From: Sphingomonas sp. PP-F2F-A104-K0414
GTDB lineage: Bacteria > Pseudomonadota > Alphaproteobacteria > Sphingomonadales > Sphingomonadaceae
Assembly: GCF_004340945.1 (NCBI RefSeq)
Contig: NZ_SLYD01000008.1
Span: 124,001-188,000 of the forward strand
Length of the DNA stretch: 64,000 bases
Direction: 5' to 3'
Shown: one piece after another, positions 50,742 through 60,442 of the stretch
Position numbering within the stretch: position 1 is the stretch's first letter
How the letters are laid out: the number at the start of each line of letters is the position of its first letter
Made by a program: the position numbers and the translations under genes
The notes under the pieces: generated by a model
The model's input: only the letters and a program-made list of their open reading frames with translations
What the model was told of the DNA's origin: nothing
Database searches by the model: none

Positions 50742-53599
50742 TCCCCCCCACCAGACGCGGCATGCTCGCCGGTACCGCAGCGCTCGGCGGGTTTGCCGCT
50801 ACCGGCGTATCGCTACCCGCCGTTGCGGAGCGCACCCTTGTCTCGCCCCGCCAGCGTCTGTCGCTCGACCAGGGCTGGCGCTTCCACGAAGGCGACATCG
50901 CGTTTCCGCCGATTTTCGATCACGAGGCAGCCTATGCCAACGCCAAGGCCGGCAACGCGACCGGCGCCGCCGCCAGCGATTACGACGACAGCGACTGGGC
51001 GCGTGTAAAAATTCCGCACGACTGGGCGCTCGGCCAGCCGTTCGAGCCCGCGCAGAACATCGACCAGGGATTTCGCCGCCGCGGGGTCGGCTGGTATCGC
51101 CGCACCTTCGCGCTCGACGCAAGTGATCGTGGCCGTCATCTCGAACTGCAGTTCGACGGTATCGCGACGCATGCAACGGTCTGGATCAACGGTACGCTCG
51201 CATATCGCAGTTTCAGCGGCTTCACCGGCTTCACGATCGATCTCGGGCCGCTCGCGCTGTTCGGCGACGATTTCAACACGATCGCGATCCGGGTCGATGC
51301 GAACGCCACCGAAGGCTGGTGGTACGAGGGTGCCGGCCTGTACCGCCATGCCTGGCTGGTGAAGCGCGCGCCCGTGCATATCGCCACCGATGGCGTCCAT
51401 GCCGATCCGCGCACCGATGGCGAAGGCTGGTCGGTGCCGGTCACCGTGACGCTCGCGAATACGCTGTCGAGCGACGCTGGTGTGACGGTCGAAGCGATCC
51501 TGTTCGACTCTGACGACCGCCCGGTCGCACGTGCACAGACGACCGCGACCATCGCCGCGAACGGCCGGACGGTCGCGGAAATGTCGATCCCGGTCGCAAC
51601 CCCGCACCCCTGGTCGCCCGAGACGCCGACGCTCTACAGGGTGGCGACGCGCGTGATCGGCGATGGCCAAGTCGAGGACGCGGTCGACACCGCGATCGGC
51701 TTCCGGACACTCCGGTTCGACCCCGCCCGCGGCTTTTTCCTCAATGGCCAGGCGTTGAAGATCAAGGGCGTCTGCGCGCATCAGGACCATGCCGGCGTCG
51801 GCGTCGCGGTACCCGACAGCCTGTGGGACTATCGGCTGCGGCGGCTCAAGGCGATGGGCGCCAACGCGCTGCGGTGCGCGCACAATCCACCCGCCGCCGA
51901 ACTGCTCGATGCGGCCGACCGGCTCGGCATCATGGTGATGGACGAGCACCGCGAACTGAGCGCGGCCGACGACACGCTCGACCGGCTCGGCTGGCTGATC
52001 CGCCGCGACCGCAATCATCCCAGCGTCATCCTGTGGTCGCTGTGCAACGAGGAATCGCTGCAATCGAGCGCGGTCGGCGTCGCGATGATCGGGCGGATGA
52101 AGGCAGTGGTCCGCGCGCTCGACGATACGCGCCCGATCACCGCCGCGCTGAACGGCGCGATGTTCGCCCAACCCAATATCGCTGACGAACTCGACGTCGT
52201 CGGCTTCAACTACGGCACCGCGCATTATGATCGCTATCACGCGACCTATCCCGATCGGCCGCTGCTGAGTTCGGAGGACACGTCCGCCTACATGACGCGC
52301 GGCGCGTTGCGCACCGACCGCGCCGCGCACGTGCTGGCCGATGACGACAGCGAGCATGCCGGCTGGGGGTTGAGCCACCGGGCCGCCTGGGAATCGATCG
52401 CGACGCGCCCGTTCATGGCGGGCGGGTTCGTCTGGACCGGGTTCGACTATCGCGGCGAGCCGACGCCGTTCGAATGGCCGAGCGTCGGTGCTTCGTTCGG
52501 CGCGATGGACCTGTGCGGATTTGCGAAAAGCGCGTTCCACATCCGCCGCGCGCTGTGGAGCGACGCACCCGCCCTCGAACTGTCGCCGCACTGGACCTGG
52601 CCCGGTCTCGAAGGCCAGCCGATCACGATCATGGCGATTACCAATGCCGAGCGCGTCGTGATGCGGCTCAACGGCCGCGTCGTCGCGGATCAGCCGGTCG
52701 ACCGGTTCGCGATGGCGAGCATCACCTTGCCCTATGCGCCGGGCCGGCTGGAGGCGATCGCATATCGCAGCGGTCGAGCGGTTGTACATCGACGGATCGA
52801 GACGGCGGGGTCTGCCGTCGCGCTGCGGCTGACCCCCGATCGCGGTGCCCTGGACGGCGACGGCCGCGACACGGTGCCGGTAACGGTCGAGGCGATCGAC
52901 GCGAAGGGCCGCGCAGTGCCGGTCGCGGACACCGCGGTCCGCTTCCGCATCGACGGCGGCACGATCCTGGGCGTCGGCAACGGTGATCCCAATAGCCACG
53001 AAAGCGACCTGCCAACAAACGGCGGACGCACCGCTGCGCGGTTCCTGTTCAACGGCCTGGCGCAGGTGCTGGTGCAGGCGCCGGGCGGATCGCGACTGGT
53101 TCTGACCGCCGAAGCCGATGACCTAGCCATCGCGCGCCTTCCGCTCGCGGTCGTGTCGCGCACGCGCGCCATCGTCGCACAGCAAGATGGCCGCCAGAGC
53201 CTGACCGAATGGCGCCAGGCACCGCCGTCGGCGACGCTCCCCGATCTCGACCGTCCGATCGCCGACGGCGACATGAACAGCTGGGCCTGGCTCAAGCCCG
53301 GATCGACCGAGACCGGCAGCACCGGCTCGCGCTACATCCTGTTCCGCGTCGTCTTCACCCCGCGTCGCATGGTCGCAGCGACGGGAGGCGAGATCGTCTT
53401 CGCCGCGGTCGCGGGGCCTGCGCGGATCTGGCTCGACGGCAGCCTGATCCACACCAAGGCCGATCCAGCGACGTCGCGCGTGATCGTCCCGCTGCCCGCC
53501 GGCACGGGCGATCATGTGCTGCAAGTGCTGTTCGACACCGGCGGCCGGGCGATCCCGTTCGGCCTGGCCGGCACCGTGACCGCCACGACCACCACCTGA
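50738..53599 (+). CDS. GH2 glycosidase (beta-galactosidase-like), Tat-exported
   Basis: This 953-residue glycoside hydrolase family 2 protein has a Tat signal (TRRGMLAGTAALGGFAAT), the sugar-binding jelly-roll (ISLDQGWRF-like start, GVGWYRRTFAL), an immunoglobulin-like domain and the TIM barrel with the acid/base Glu in SVILWSLCNEESLQ and a probable nucleophile Glu in LLSSEDTSAYMTRG. Two further domains follow, the last starting at TGGEIVFAAVAGPARIWLDG. It probably removes a beta-linked sugar such as galactose. It begins at ATG 50738, overlapping the phospholipase stop. Confidence 0.9.
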   Translation: MIPPTRRGMLAGTAALGGFAATGVSLPAVAERTLVSPRQRLSLDQGWRFHEGDIAFPPIFDHEAAYANAKAGNATGAAASDYDDSDWARVKIPHDWALGQPFEPAQNIDQGFRRRGVGWYRRTFALDASDRGRHLELQFDGIATHATVWINGTLAYRSFSGFTGFTIDLGPLALFGDDFNTIAIRVDANATEGWWYEGAGLYRHAWLVKRAPVHIATDGVHADPRTDGEGWSVPVTVTLANTLSSDAGVTVEAILFDSDDRPVARAQTTATIAANGRTVAEMSIPVATPHPWSPETPTLYRVATRVIGDGQVEDAVDTAIGFRTLRFDPARGFFLNGQALKIKGVCAHQDHAGVGVAVPDSLWDYRLRRLKAMGANALRCAHNPPAAELLDAADRLGIMVMDEHRELSAADDTLDRLGWLIRRDRNHPSVILWSLCNEESLQSSAVGVAMIGRMKAVVRALDDTRPITAALNGAMFAQPNIADELDVVGFNYGTAHYDRYHATYPDRPLLSSEDTSAYMTRGALRTDRAAHVLADDDSEHAGWGLSHRAAWESIATRPFMAGGFVWTGFDYRGEPTPFEWPSVGASFGAMDLCGFAKSAFHIRRALWSDAPALELSPHWTWPGLEGQPITIMAITNAERVVMRLNGRVVADQPVDRFAMASITLPYAPGRLEAIAYRSGRAVVHRRIETAGSAVALRLTPDRGALDGDGRDTVPVTVEAIDAKGRAVPVADTAVRFRIDGGTILGVGNGDPNSHESDLPTNGGRTAARFLFNGLAQVLVQAPGGSRLVLTAEADDLAIARLPLAVVSRTRAIVAQQDGRQSLTEWRQAPPSATLPDLDRPIADGDMNSWAWLKPGSTETGSTGSRYILFRVVFTPRRMVAATGGEIVFAAVAGPARIWLDGSLIHTKADPATSRVIVPLPAGTGDHVLQVLFDTGGRAIPFGLAGTVTATTTT

Positions 53600-53620
53600 C
53601 GCTCCACAGAAAGTCTCGCC

Positions 53621-54820
53621 TTGCCTCGTTCTGCTGCCCCCGGGTTTGCGCCCTCCTCTGCTCATGTCCGCGTCTTCCCGGTCGGTCTCGTCCATCTCGC
53701 GCTGGCGCTGGGCGGGTTCGCGATCGGCACCACCGAATATGCGACCATGAGCCTGTTGCCGTTTTTCTCGGGGGGCCTCGGCGTCGACGAACCCACCGCG
53801 GGCCATGTCATCAGCGCCTATGCGCTGGGCGTCGTGATCGGCGCACCGTTGCTCGCGGTCGCCGCGAGCCGCTTCAGCCGACGCACCGTGCTGATCGCAT
53901 TGATGCTGCTGTTCGCGCTCGGCAACGGGCTCAGCGCGGTCGCTCCGGATTATAGATCGATGCTCGTGTTCCGGTTCGTCAGCGGGCTGCCGCACGGCGC
54001 CTATTTCGGGATCGCGTCGCTGGTTGCGGCCTCGCTCGTCCCGCACGGCAAACGTACGCAGGCGGTCGCGCGCGTCATGCTCGGGCTGACCGTGGCGACG
54101 ATCGTCGGCGTGCCGCTCGCCAACGCGCTGGGCCAGATCTTCGGATGGCGCTGGGGGTTTGGGATCGTTGCGATCATCGCCGCGGTCACTGCTGCGGCGA
54201 TCGCGCTAGTCGCGCCGCACGACGTTCCCGACCGCGCCGCAAGCCCGCTCGCCGAACTGCGTGTACTGCGCGATCGCCGGATCTGGCTAACGCTGGCGAT
54301 CGGCGCGATCGGCTATGGCGGGCTGTTCTCGGTCTACACCTATCTGGCGTCGACGCTGCTGGACGTCACGCACGTGTCGAAAGTGATCGTGCCGCTGGTG
54401 CTCGCGGTGTTCGGCCTCGGCATGACGCTCGGCAATCTGATCGTGCCGCGGTTCGCCGATCGCGCGCTCATGCCGACCGCAGGCGCGTTGCTTGTCTGGA
54501 GCGCGGTCATGCTCGGCCTGTATTCGCTCGCCGCCGGATCGCTCTGGACGATCACCCTCGCGGTCTTCGCGATCGGCCTCGGCGGCGGTCTCGGCACTGT
54601 GTTGCAGACACGGTTGATGGACCTGGCGAAAGAAGGCCAGGGACTCGCCGCCGCGCTTAACCATTCGGCGTTCAACTTCGCCAATGGGCTTGGCCCGTTC
54701 GCCGGTGGCCTCGCGATCACCGCAGGCTTCGGCTGGGAGGCAACCGGCTGGGTTGGTAGCCTCCTGGCGCTAGCGGGCCTCGCGATTTGGAGCGTCGCTT
54801 GGAAATCGGATTCCGGCTGA
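53621..54820 (+). CDS. MFS transporter
   Basis: This 399-residue transporter of the major facilitator superfamily has about twelve membrane segments and the DHA1-type opening FAIGTTEYATMSLLPFF with the loop-2/3 ASRFSRRTVLIALMLL. The best start is TTG 53621, 21 bases after the GH2 stop; no ATG lies before the first membrane segment. It closes the operon. It could import a sugar freed by the glycosidases or export a product; sequence does not decide. Confidence 0.82.
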   Translation: MPRSAAPGFAPSSAHVRVFPVGLVHLALALGGFAIGTTEYATMSLLPFFSGGLGVDEPTAGHVISAYALGVVIGAPLLAVAASRFSRRTVLIALMLLFALGNGLSAVAPDYRSMLVFRFVSGLPHGAYFGIASLVAASLVPHGKRTQAVARVMLGLTVATIVGVPLANALGQIFGWRWGFGIVAIIAAVTAAAIALVAPHDVPDRAASPLAELRVLRDRRIWLTLAIGAIGYGGLFSVYTYLASTLLDVTHVSKVIVPLVLAVFGLGMTLGNLIVPRFADRALMPTAGALLVWSAVMLGLYSLAAGSLWTITLAVFAIGLGGGLGTVLQTRLMDLAKEGQGLAAALNHSAFNFANGLGPFAGGLAITAGFGWEATGWVGSLLALAGLAIWSVAWKSDSG

Positions 54821-54930
54821 AGTGCCGGTGACCGTGAAAATAGCACCTCGCCGCCACCTGCATAGACGCGCGACGGAGCTGGCCCCCTGGCGAGAAGAAC
54901 TATGGTCAGGCCCCATTCGTGTAGGAAGCA

Positions 54931-54949
54931 GGAGCCCATTTCAGGCTCC
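54931..54949. terminator. Hairpin downstream of the long operon
   Basis: GGAGCC-CATTTCA-GGCTCC forms a 6-base stem about 110 bases after the MFS stop and just beyond the truncated DUF2235 gene. There is no clear T-run. It lies in a small block of non-coding sequence that looks like a leftover of a mobile element. Confidence 0.3.
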
Positions 54950-54955
54950 GTGACG

Positions 54956-55549
54956 TCACCGCGGATGGACATTCGATCCGTCCGGACCATTGGAGCCGTA
55001 TCGTGCGCGAAAGCGTCGCGCGAGTTCGTTGCGTTCGTCGTCGAAATCCGCTGCGAGACGACCAGCGCCGTGCTCGTAGACCTCCCTAACCGCCTTGTCG
55101 GCGATCTCCCGCGTCTCCGGCTTGTGGCGAGGAAGGGCACCACCGCCCTTCCCCAGCGTCGGCACGCCGCAGAGTTCGAGTAGGTTCGCGATGCAGCGGG
55201 CGGTGTAGGCACCGCGGCTGAACCCGAACAGGAAGACGCGATCGCCCGGCTCGTAGTTGTTGAGGACGTGTTCGTAGCAGTCGGTGATGTTGCGCGTGAT
55301 GCCGCGGCCGGTCACCGAAGCGAGTGTCTTGCGCAACGACCGAACCATACGGGTCGGCGCTCCCGCAGCGTCGTCATCGGTACCGAGGCCCGCATCGTAG
55401 AAGGCGATCTGTCGGTCCGGATCGATGGTGCTGTCCGGCCCCGTCCCGCAGGCGCGATACAGCTTGTAGACGTTGCTGAGCCTCTGATCAGGGCGAACTC
55501 CGCCGGCCTGACCGGTTCCATCGGCGAAGATCACGATGTTCTTGCTCAT
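54956..55549 (-). pseudogene. Truncated DUF2235 alpha/beta hydrolase
   Basis: From ATG 55549 the frame reads MSKNIVIFADGTGQAGG and carries the nucleophile elbow LFGFSRGAYTAR, as in DUF2235 proteins (related to type VI phospholipase effectors). Family members are 350 residues or longer; here the frame ends after 197 residues at SNVHPR, exactly where related proteins go on into the strand with the catalytic Asp. The following sequence contains the hairpin at 54931 and shows no continuation in any frame that I could read. The gene was probably cut by an insertion or deletion. Confidence 0.7.
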
Positions 55550-56095
55550 TGTCGTTTCCCCAACCGACGCTTCCAGAGATCGGCCAGCCCCCTCGCCTAC
55601 CTCCGCCCGAAGCATCGCACGCGTGAAATTATTCGACAACCGGTGGAGATGAATACTCTGAAGGTGTTCGACAGTGTTTTGGGGAGCCAGACAAAATCGC
55701 GGTCCGGATTTTCGCCATCCCGTCAGCGCATCGTGCTGAACACGGTACTCGCACCGACCTTCGCGAGCGGTCAGATGCATCCGGCGTCGTACAGTGCGAC
55801 GCAGCCCGTTCGGCAAAATCCCAAGCTCGCGGTTGATGACCGACAAGCCGACATTTCGCGCAGCCGATGCCTCACGATTCCACGGACCGAAAGGCCGGTG
55901 CGTCCGGTAGAGATCCTCATCATTCGCGCGCATGCTCGACAACTGCAGAGAGCGATCCTCGCGGGAGCTTCGACGCGTCTATCGCTTGGTGATCACCATG
56001 GAGATTGTTGATCGAAGATCGTCAGGAAGGGGAAAACTTCTTGAAGACTTCATTCATCAGAACCTCGCGCCCGCGGGCGCAGCGAAGGACCCACC
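55550..56095. other. Intergenic stretch without a recognised gene
   Basis: About 545 bases between the truncated DUF2235 gene and the next plus-strand gene. Open frames exist on both strands but none has a domain, signal peptide or convincing ribosome site. It should contain promoters for both neighbours. Confidence 0.4.
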
Positions 56096-56647
56096 ATGAG
56101 CAGCACATTCGACCCACATGGCATCAACGACGTGACCGTAGCCGTGTGCCACGAAATGACTCCGCGCCGCGGTCGTCGGCATGCCGACGTCGACACGATC
56201 TTTCTTGGCGGACCACCGCCATCGCATGCGGACGAGACCGAACTGGCGAGATTTGGATTGCGCAAGAACTATCAGATGATCTTCGCGTCCTTCGATCCGT
56301 CCAACCCCCACGACGGCCCCTGCGGGTTCCACGCGGTCATGACGGACGGCCTGAAGCAGGCGCTCGCGATTCCAGATGGCCGCCTTTGGAAGCGGGACCG
56401 CCAAAGCCCGGCGGTGCTTCTTTTTCCAGCGCTCCACACCGTGGTGAAGATCAACTGCAAAGGTCGCGTGATCTTTAAGGACATGGTCGGCGACTACCAC
56501 GAGTCCGGCTACGAGCTCGCGCGTAAGGCCGTCCTCGCGCGTGCGGCACGCAAGCCCGGCAAGGCTCCCGTCGTGGCGCCGATCGGAGCGCTCATGACCG
56601 TGCTCGACATCGACGCGCTAGCAACGACCTTCGAACAGGCCGAATGA
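56096..56647 (+). CDS. Hypothetical protein, 183 residues
   Basis: A soluble protein of unknown function. Visible features are DDIFLGG-like hydrophobic strands early on, GLRKNYQMIFASFDPSNP, HTVVKINCKGRVIFKDMVGD and an Ala/Lys-rich helix before the end. No known motif, signal peptide or membrane segment is seen. The neighbours give no functional hint. Confidence 0.6.
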   Translation: MSSTFDPHGINDVTVAVCHEMTPRRGRRHADVDTIFLGGPPPSHADETELARFGLRKNYQMIFASFDPSNPHDGPCGFHAVMTDGLKQALAIPDGRLWKRDRQSPAVLLFPALHTVVKINCKGRVIFKDMVGDYHESGYELARKAVLARAARKPGKAPVVAPIGALMTVLDIDALATTFEQAE

Positions 56648-57133
56648 CGGTTGGGATCGGTAGCTTACCCGGCTACCGATCTAATCCGCGAGACGACTTC
56701 TGCATTCGTCTTCAGTACAGGCGGAGCCGCGGGGCCGCTGCCCTCGCTTTTGCCGCTCTACTCTTCCGTCAAAAACCCATACCTCGGTCGGTGCCCCCGC
56801 ATGGCCTCTGCGCGAAGCGCTGTTGAATGCCGGCAAGCACACTGGCTTGTTCCCGATTTTCCAACCTTTGGCGCAAAAGGCGACGCAGCAGACGCGCGTT
56901 ACCGCCAAACGTGTTCCGATCGCCCCGGATAGTTGCGGCGGGTACAAAGGATTTTCGCTCGCCACATCGTGACTGGCGTGACTTCCGGCTCATAGTGAAG
57001 CCCATCGTTGGAGCCGATGGACCAAGCGCACCCGTATCCGGTCCGGCTTTTTTTAACGTGGCTGGCACCTTCCGACGTGTAGATGCTATTTGTCAGCTGA
57101 AGCCGGCATGCCGCTGGCCGTACCGGACGAACC
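56648..57133. other. Intergenic stretch upstream of the LysR regulator
   Basis: About 490 bases with no gene that I can support. Short open frames on both strands are low-complexity and lack start signals. The GC content falls slightly here compared with the neighbouring genes. Confidence 0.4.
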
Positions 57134-58006
57134 GTGGCCGATAAATTCGAAGATCTCCGCACATTCATAACCGTGATGTCAGCGGGCGGCGTCAATGCCG
57201 CCGCCGCTGAGCTTGGCATTGCCAAGTCGGCCGTCAGTCGCCGGCTGTCCGATCTCGAAAAGCGACTAGGTGTCTCCCTGATCGAACGTGCAAGTCGTCG
57301 TTTCGAGGCGACCGCGGTTGGACTCGAGTACGAACGACGGGCACGGCTTGTCCTCGCCTCGCTGGAGGAGCTCGACTCCTTCGCAGTTCCGCAAACGGAA
57401 CGTCGAAGCGTGACCATCTCCGCCGACACTGCAATGATCAGCCATGTGCTGGTTCCTGCGATAGCCCGCGTGAACCCCAAGCTCCAAAACGAGCGGATAC
57501 TCCTTCGCTTCGCGGCGACCCAAGACCATGCCAACGCGGGCGAAGCAGACGTCATCATAGCCGCCAAGGTGACGCCGGACCTTGAGTATCGCGATGTCTT
57601 CTCGTCGCGGCGGATCATCTGCGCCTCTCCGGCATATATCGCGTCCCACGGAACACCCGAGGAGGCAAAGCACCTCGATGGTCATTTCGCGGTCGTCGTC
57701 GACGACGGGGCTGCGGCGACGTGGCAGTTGGGCGAGCGAACCCGGGCGATGGCCAAGACGGCCATGATCACGCCGGATATGGACGCTGCAGCTGCGGCGG
57801 CCGTCGCGGGCATCGGGCTTGCCCAGCTTCCTGACTTCGTCGTCGCCGCTGCGCTTGGCGACGGTCGCCTCGTACGGTTGATGACGAGGGAGGAACCGCA
57901 GCCCACCCAGATACGGGCATTCTACCGAAAGGGCATCGACCTCAGCGGCAGGCGGGTCATTGATGCTCTGACGGATGCGCTATCGCCAATCGGCGTCGAC
58001 AAGTAG
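57134..58006 (+). CDS. LysR-family transcription regulator
   Basis: This 290-residue regulator starts at GTG 57134. Residues 1-60 are the winged helix-turn-helix (AGGVNAAAAELGIAKSAVSR, RLSDLEKRLGVSLIER), and the rest is a periplasmic-binding-protein-like effector domain (RNVFSSRRIICASPAYIASH-type stretch; AAAVAGIGLAQLPDFVVAAA). It has no divergent partner of clear function, so its target is unknown. Confidence 0.9.
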   Translation: MADKFEDLRTFITVMSAGGVNAAAAELGIAKSAVSRRLSDLEKRLGVSLIERASRRFEATAVGLEYERRARLVLASLEELDSFAVPQTERRSVTISADTAMISHVLVPAIARVNPKLQNERILLRFAATQDHANAGEADVIIAAKVTPDLEYRDVFSSRRIICASPAYIASHGTPEEAKHLDGHFAVVVDDGAAATWQLGERTRAMAKTAMITPDMDAAAAAAVAGIGLAQLPDFVVAAALGDGRLVRLMTREEPQPTQIRAFYRKGIDLSGRRVIDALTDALSPIGVDK

Positions 58007-58255
58007 GTCGATCCAAAGGCGTCAACCGGTTTTGCCGACATTCTCACCCCATTCCCCGAATAGGCGGTCGAACGCAACTCCTGGTTAACGTTCGCAACTG
58101 ACGTCGATCAAGTACTTACGACGGCGCCCGAATTTCAGCCACAGCAGCGTTCGCGGTGTCCGCAATCCACGATTTGGGTATTCGAACGACTATTTGAGCA
58201 TTCATGCAGCTGTAGATATCGACGCAAATTGGCAAGGGTCTGTCAGAGATAAAAG

Positions 58256-58834
58256 TCAGCCTGCATCTGTTACGTCCGCCCTCTCACTCGCCGGGAAGTG
58301 ACGGTAGAAGGTCGATAGGCCGACTTGTAGCACCCTCGCGACCTTGGCGGGCTTGTCTCCCGCCGCCAGCAGCTTGCGTGCCGTATCCACCTTGTCCGGC
58401 GTCAGCACCGGTTTCCGGCCACTGCCGATAGAACCCTTCCTACGAGCTGCAGCCAAACCGGCGATCGTCCGCTCCCTTATTAACTCGCGCTCCATTTCGG
58501 CCACGGAGGCGAGAATATGGAAGAGGAGTCGTCCCGAGGCTGTGGACGTGTCGAAACCGTCCGTGAGTGATCGGAAGTCGATCTTCCGTGCCGACAGGTC
58601 CGCAGCCAGCGCAATAAGGCCCTGGATCGAGCGGCCGAGGCGATCGAGTTTTCAGACTACGATGCAGTCGCCGGCACGCGCGAAGCGCAGGGCCTCCACC
58701 AGCCCCGGCCGATCAGCTTTCGCGCCGCTCGCCTTGTCGGTGAACAGCTTTTCGCATCCCGCTTTGTTCAGGGCGTCGGTTTGCAGCGCCAAGTCCTGAT
58801 CAGTCGTCGAAACACGCGCATAGCCAATCAGCAT
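58256..58834 (-). pseudogene. Serine recombinase (resolvase/invertase) with an internal stop
   Basis: From ATG 58834 the frame reads MLIGYARVSTTDQDLALQTD with the catalytic Ser in RVST and continues to GDCIVV, then TGA at 58652-58654, then KLDRLGRSIQGLIALAADLS through ILASVAEMERELIRERTIAG and a C-terminal helix-turn-helix (KPAKVARVLQVGLSTFYRHF). Relatives have a Trp where the stop is, so TGG became TGA. Without the stop the protein would be 192 residues, normal for Tn3-type resolvases. The gene is probably dead and marks an old transposon. Confidence 0.85.
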
Positions 58835-58955
58835 CTTTCCCGCTTTCCCATCGAAATTGGCGATTTCGGGAATCTTAAAACGGGAACAGATTTTGGGAAA
58901 GCGAAACCCACAGGCGTCCATCAGCGTGATTGGCGGCGCCGGCTTCCCGCTCCAC

Positions 58956-59130
58956 GTTCGTTTGTAGGAATCTGTTTTGAGCTCAAGCAGCTACCTGACT
59001 TGCGGCCCACCCTCTGTCCTGTCACGATAAAGCCATGAGTATTCTTACCTTTATAGCAATGGCGGCATCGTCTGCGAGTGCTTGCCCGCCGATGCCTGGC
59101 GCGGGTGAGATTGCAGATCAAACCCGCACC
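58956..59130 (+). repeat. Direct repeat copy A (175 bp)
   Basis: This segment closely matches 60365-60538: the same order of words runs from GTTCGTTTGT through TTGCGGCCCACCCTCTGTCC to CAGATCAAACCCGCACC, with about one difference in ten bases. It covers the upstream region and the first 32 codons of the lipoprotein gene at 60443. The two copies flank the lipoprotein gene at 59206. Confidence 0.85.
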
Positions 59131-59145
59131 CCAAAAATAGCCTAA
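59035..59145 (+). pseudogene. 5' fragment of a ChaN/EreA-like lipoprotein gene
   Basis: From ATG 59035 the frame reads MSILTFIAMAASSASACPPM and then GAGEIADQTRTPKIA before TAA at 59143. Thirty-two codons are the same gene start as at 60443, after which similarity ends abruptly. It is a leftover of a duplication and can make only the signal sequence. Confidence 0.75.
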
Positions 59146-59205
59146 CCATTACCTGTTAGTCGAGCCAGCTAGCTTATGTCGGCAGAACCTCGTATCGTGA
59201 ACCCT

Positions 59206-60081
59206 ATGAGTTCTCGCAGCCTCAGATGTTTGATCGTTGCCACCCTAATATTGGTCAACGCCGCGTGCCAACCGGGTGCATCGACGGCTACTCAGGAACA
59301 GCGCTCGACGAATGATTTCGCAAATTATGCTGATACGCCGCAGCTAAAAATTAATAGCGTCTTCAACGGCAGGTGGCGTCCTGACGCTTCAACTATCAAA
59401 ACGAACGCTCTGCCAACAGTTATTTCACTCGGCAAAGGCCTCTTTCGTCGAGATTCAAAGAAAGGCGATCGCGGGATTAAGGCGGATGGAGTATTTCATT
59501 CCACTCCCGGGGACGGATACGTCGATCAAGCGGAGGTTACCATCATCAACAGTCATTCTGTTCGTGAGGTAGATAAAATACGTGGTAGGACGGTTTATAT
59601 CGTCGTTTATACGGCCTCACCCGACGGGAATACACTGACTTGGGAGGTAACTAACTATGCCAATCCAGATAGGGTTGCTGTTCATAGTAGGCTAAAGCAG
59701 CGCCGAATCGGCCGTAAGCCCGTCAACGATCACGCCATATCGGGTACGTGGCAACAGGTAGAGATAAACGTTGTCGAGGGCGCCCACGATTGGATCTTGA
59801 ATGTTGACGGTAATCGCATCAGCTTCCGGACTCCTCAGGGCGTGGGGTATGACGCCTTAATTGACGGCCCTCCTGTTCGCATAAAAGGCGATGATGCCGG
59901 AGGTACTGCCGCTGTGGTAATGCCAAACTCGAACACAATAATCGAGACGGACGCAATAAATGGTGTGATCGGTAGCTCCCTTACGATGACTGTAATCGAT
60001 AATGGTAAAACCATGAAAGCTACTTCGAAAGCAGCTACCAGAGGCGATGCCTCTACATTCTATCTGCGTAAGCAGGGGTAA
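59206..60081 (+). CDS. Hypothetical lipoprotein, 291 residues
   Basis: The protein begins MSSRSLRCLIVATLILVNAAC, a lipoprotein signal with the lipidated Cys. The remainder is a soluble beta-rich protein with DQAEVTIINSHSVREVDKIR and ISGTWQQVEINVVEGAHDWI. I do not recognise a family. An upstream in-frame ATG (59176) would add ten residues. Codon use is AT-richer than elsewhere in the window, and the gene lies between two copies of a repeat, both signs of recent transfer. Confidence 0.7.
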   Translation: MSSRSLRCLIVATLILVNAACQPGASTATQEQRSTNDFANYADTPQLKINSVFNGRWRPDASTIKTNALPTVISLGKGLFRRDSKKGDRGIKADGVFHSTPGDGYVDQAEVTIINSHSVREVDKIRGRTVYIVVYTASPDGNTLTWEVTNYANPDRVAVHSRLKQRRIGRKPVNDHAISGTWQQVEINVVEGAHDWILNVDGNRISFRTPQGVGYDALIDGPPVRIKGDDAGGTAAVVMPNSNTIIETDAINGVIGSSLTMTVIDNGKTMKATSKAATRGDASTFYLRKQG

Positions 60082-60442
60082 TTCTGGGTAACAGCTTACC
60101 GGTGTCGTAATACTCAGAAGCGCCATTGCGCTTCCGACACAAACCAGGTCATTCCCGTAACACCATCAAGACCGTGCGAAAACTCTAACACGGAATCTAG
60201 CCCGGCAATATAACCGCGCTACGCCCGTTAAGCGCGTAACTACGGCGCGTGGGAACGGTTATCAGCGATACTATATTACGAGCAACATGCTCCCATTGAG
60301 GTCGACGCTGAGTTTTCGCACGGTCTGCATCGATTCCGAGAACGCCGGTGCCTTCTCACTGACGGTTCGTTTGTGGGAGTCGGTTTTCAGCACAAGCAGC
60401 TAACCGACTTGCGGCCCACCCTCTGTCCTGTCACGATAAGCC
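60082..60442. other. Intergenic stretch ending in repeat copy B
   Basis: The first part, about 280 bases, has no gene and a lower GC content. From 60365 on lies the upstream part of repeat copy B, which should include the promoter of the lipoprotein gene at 60443. Confidence 0.45.
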
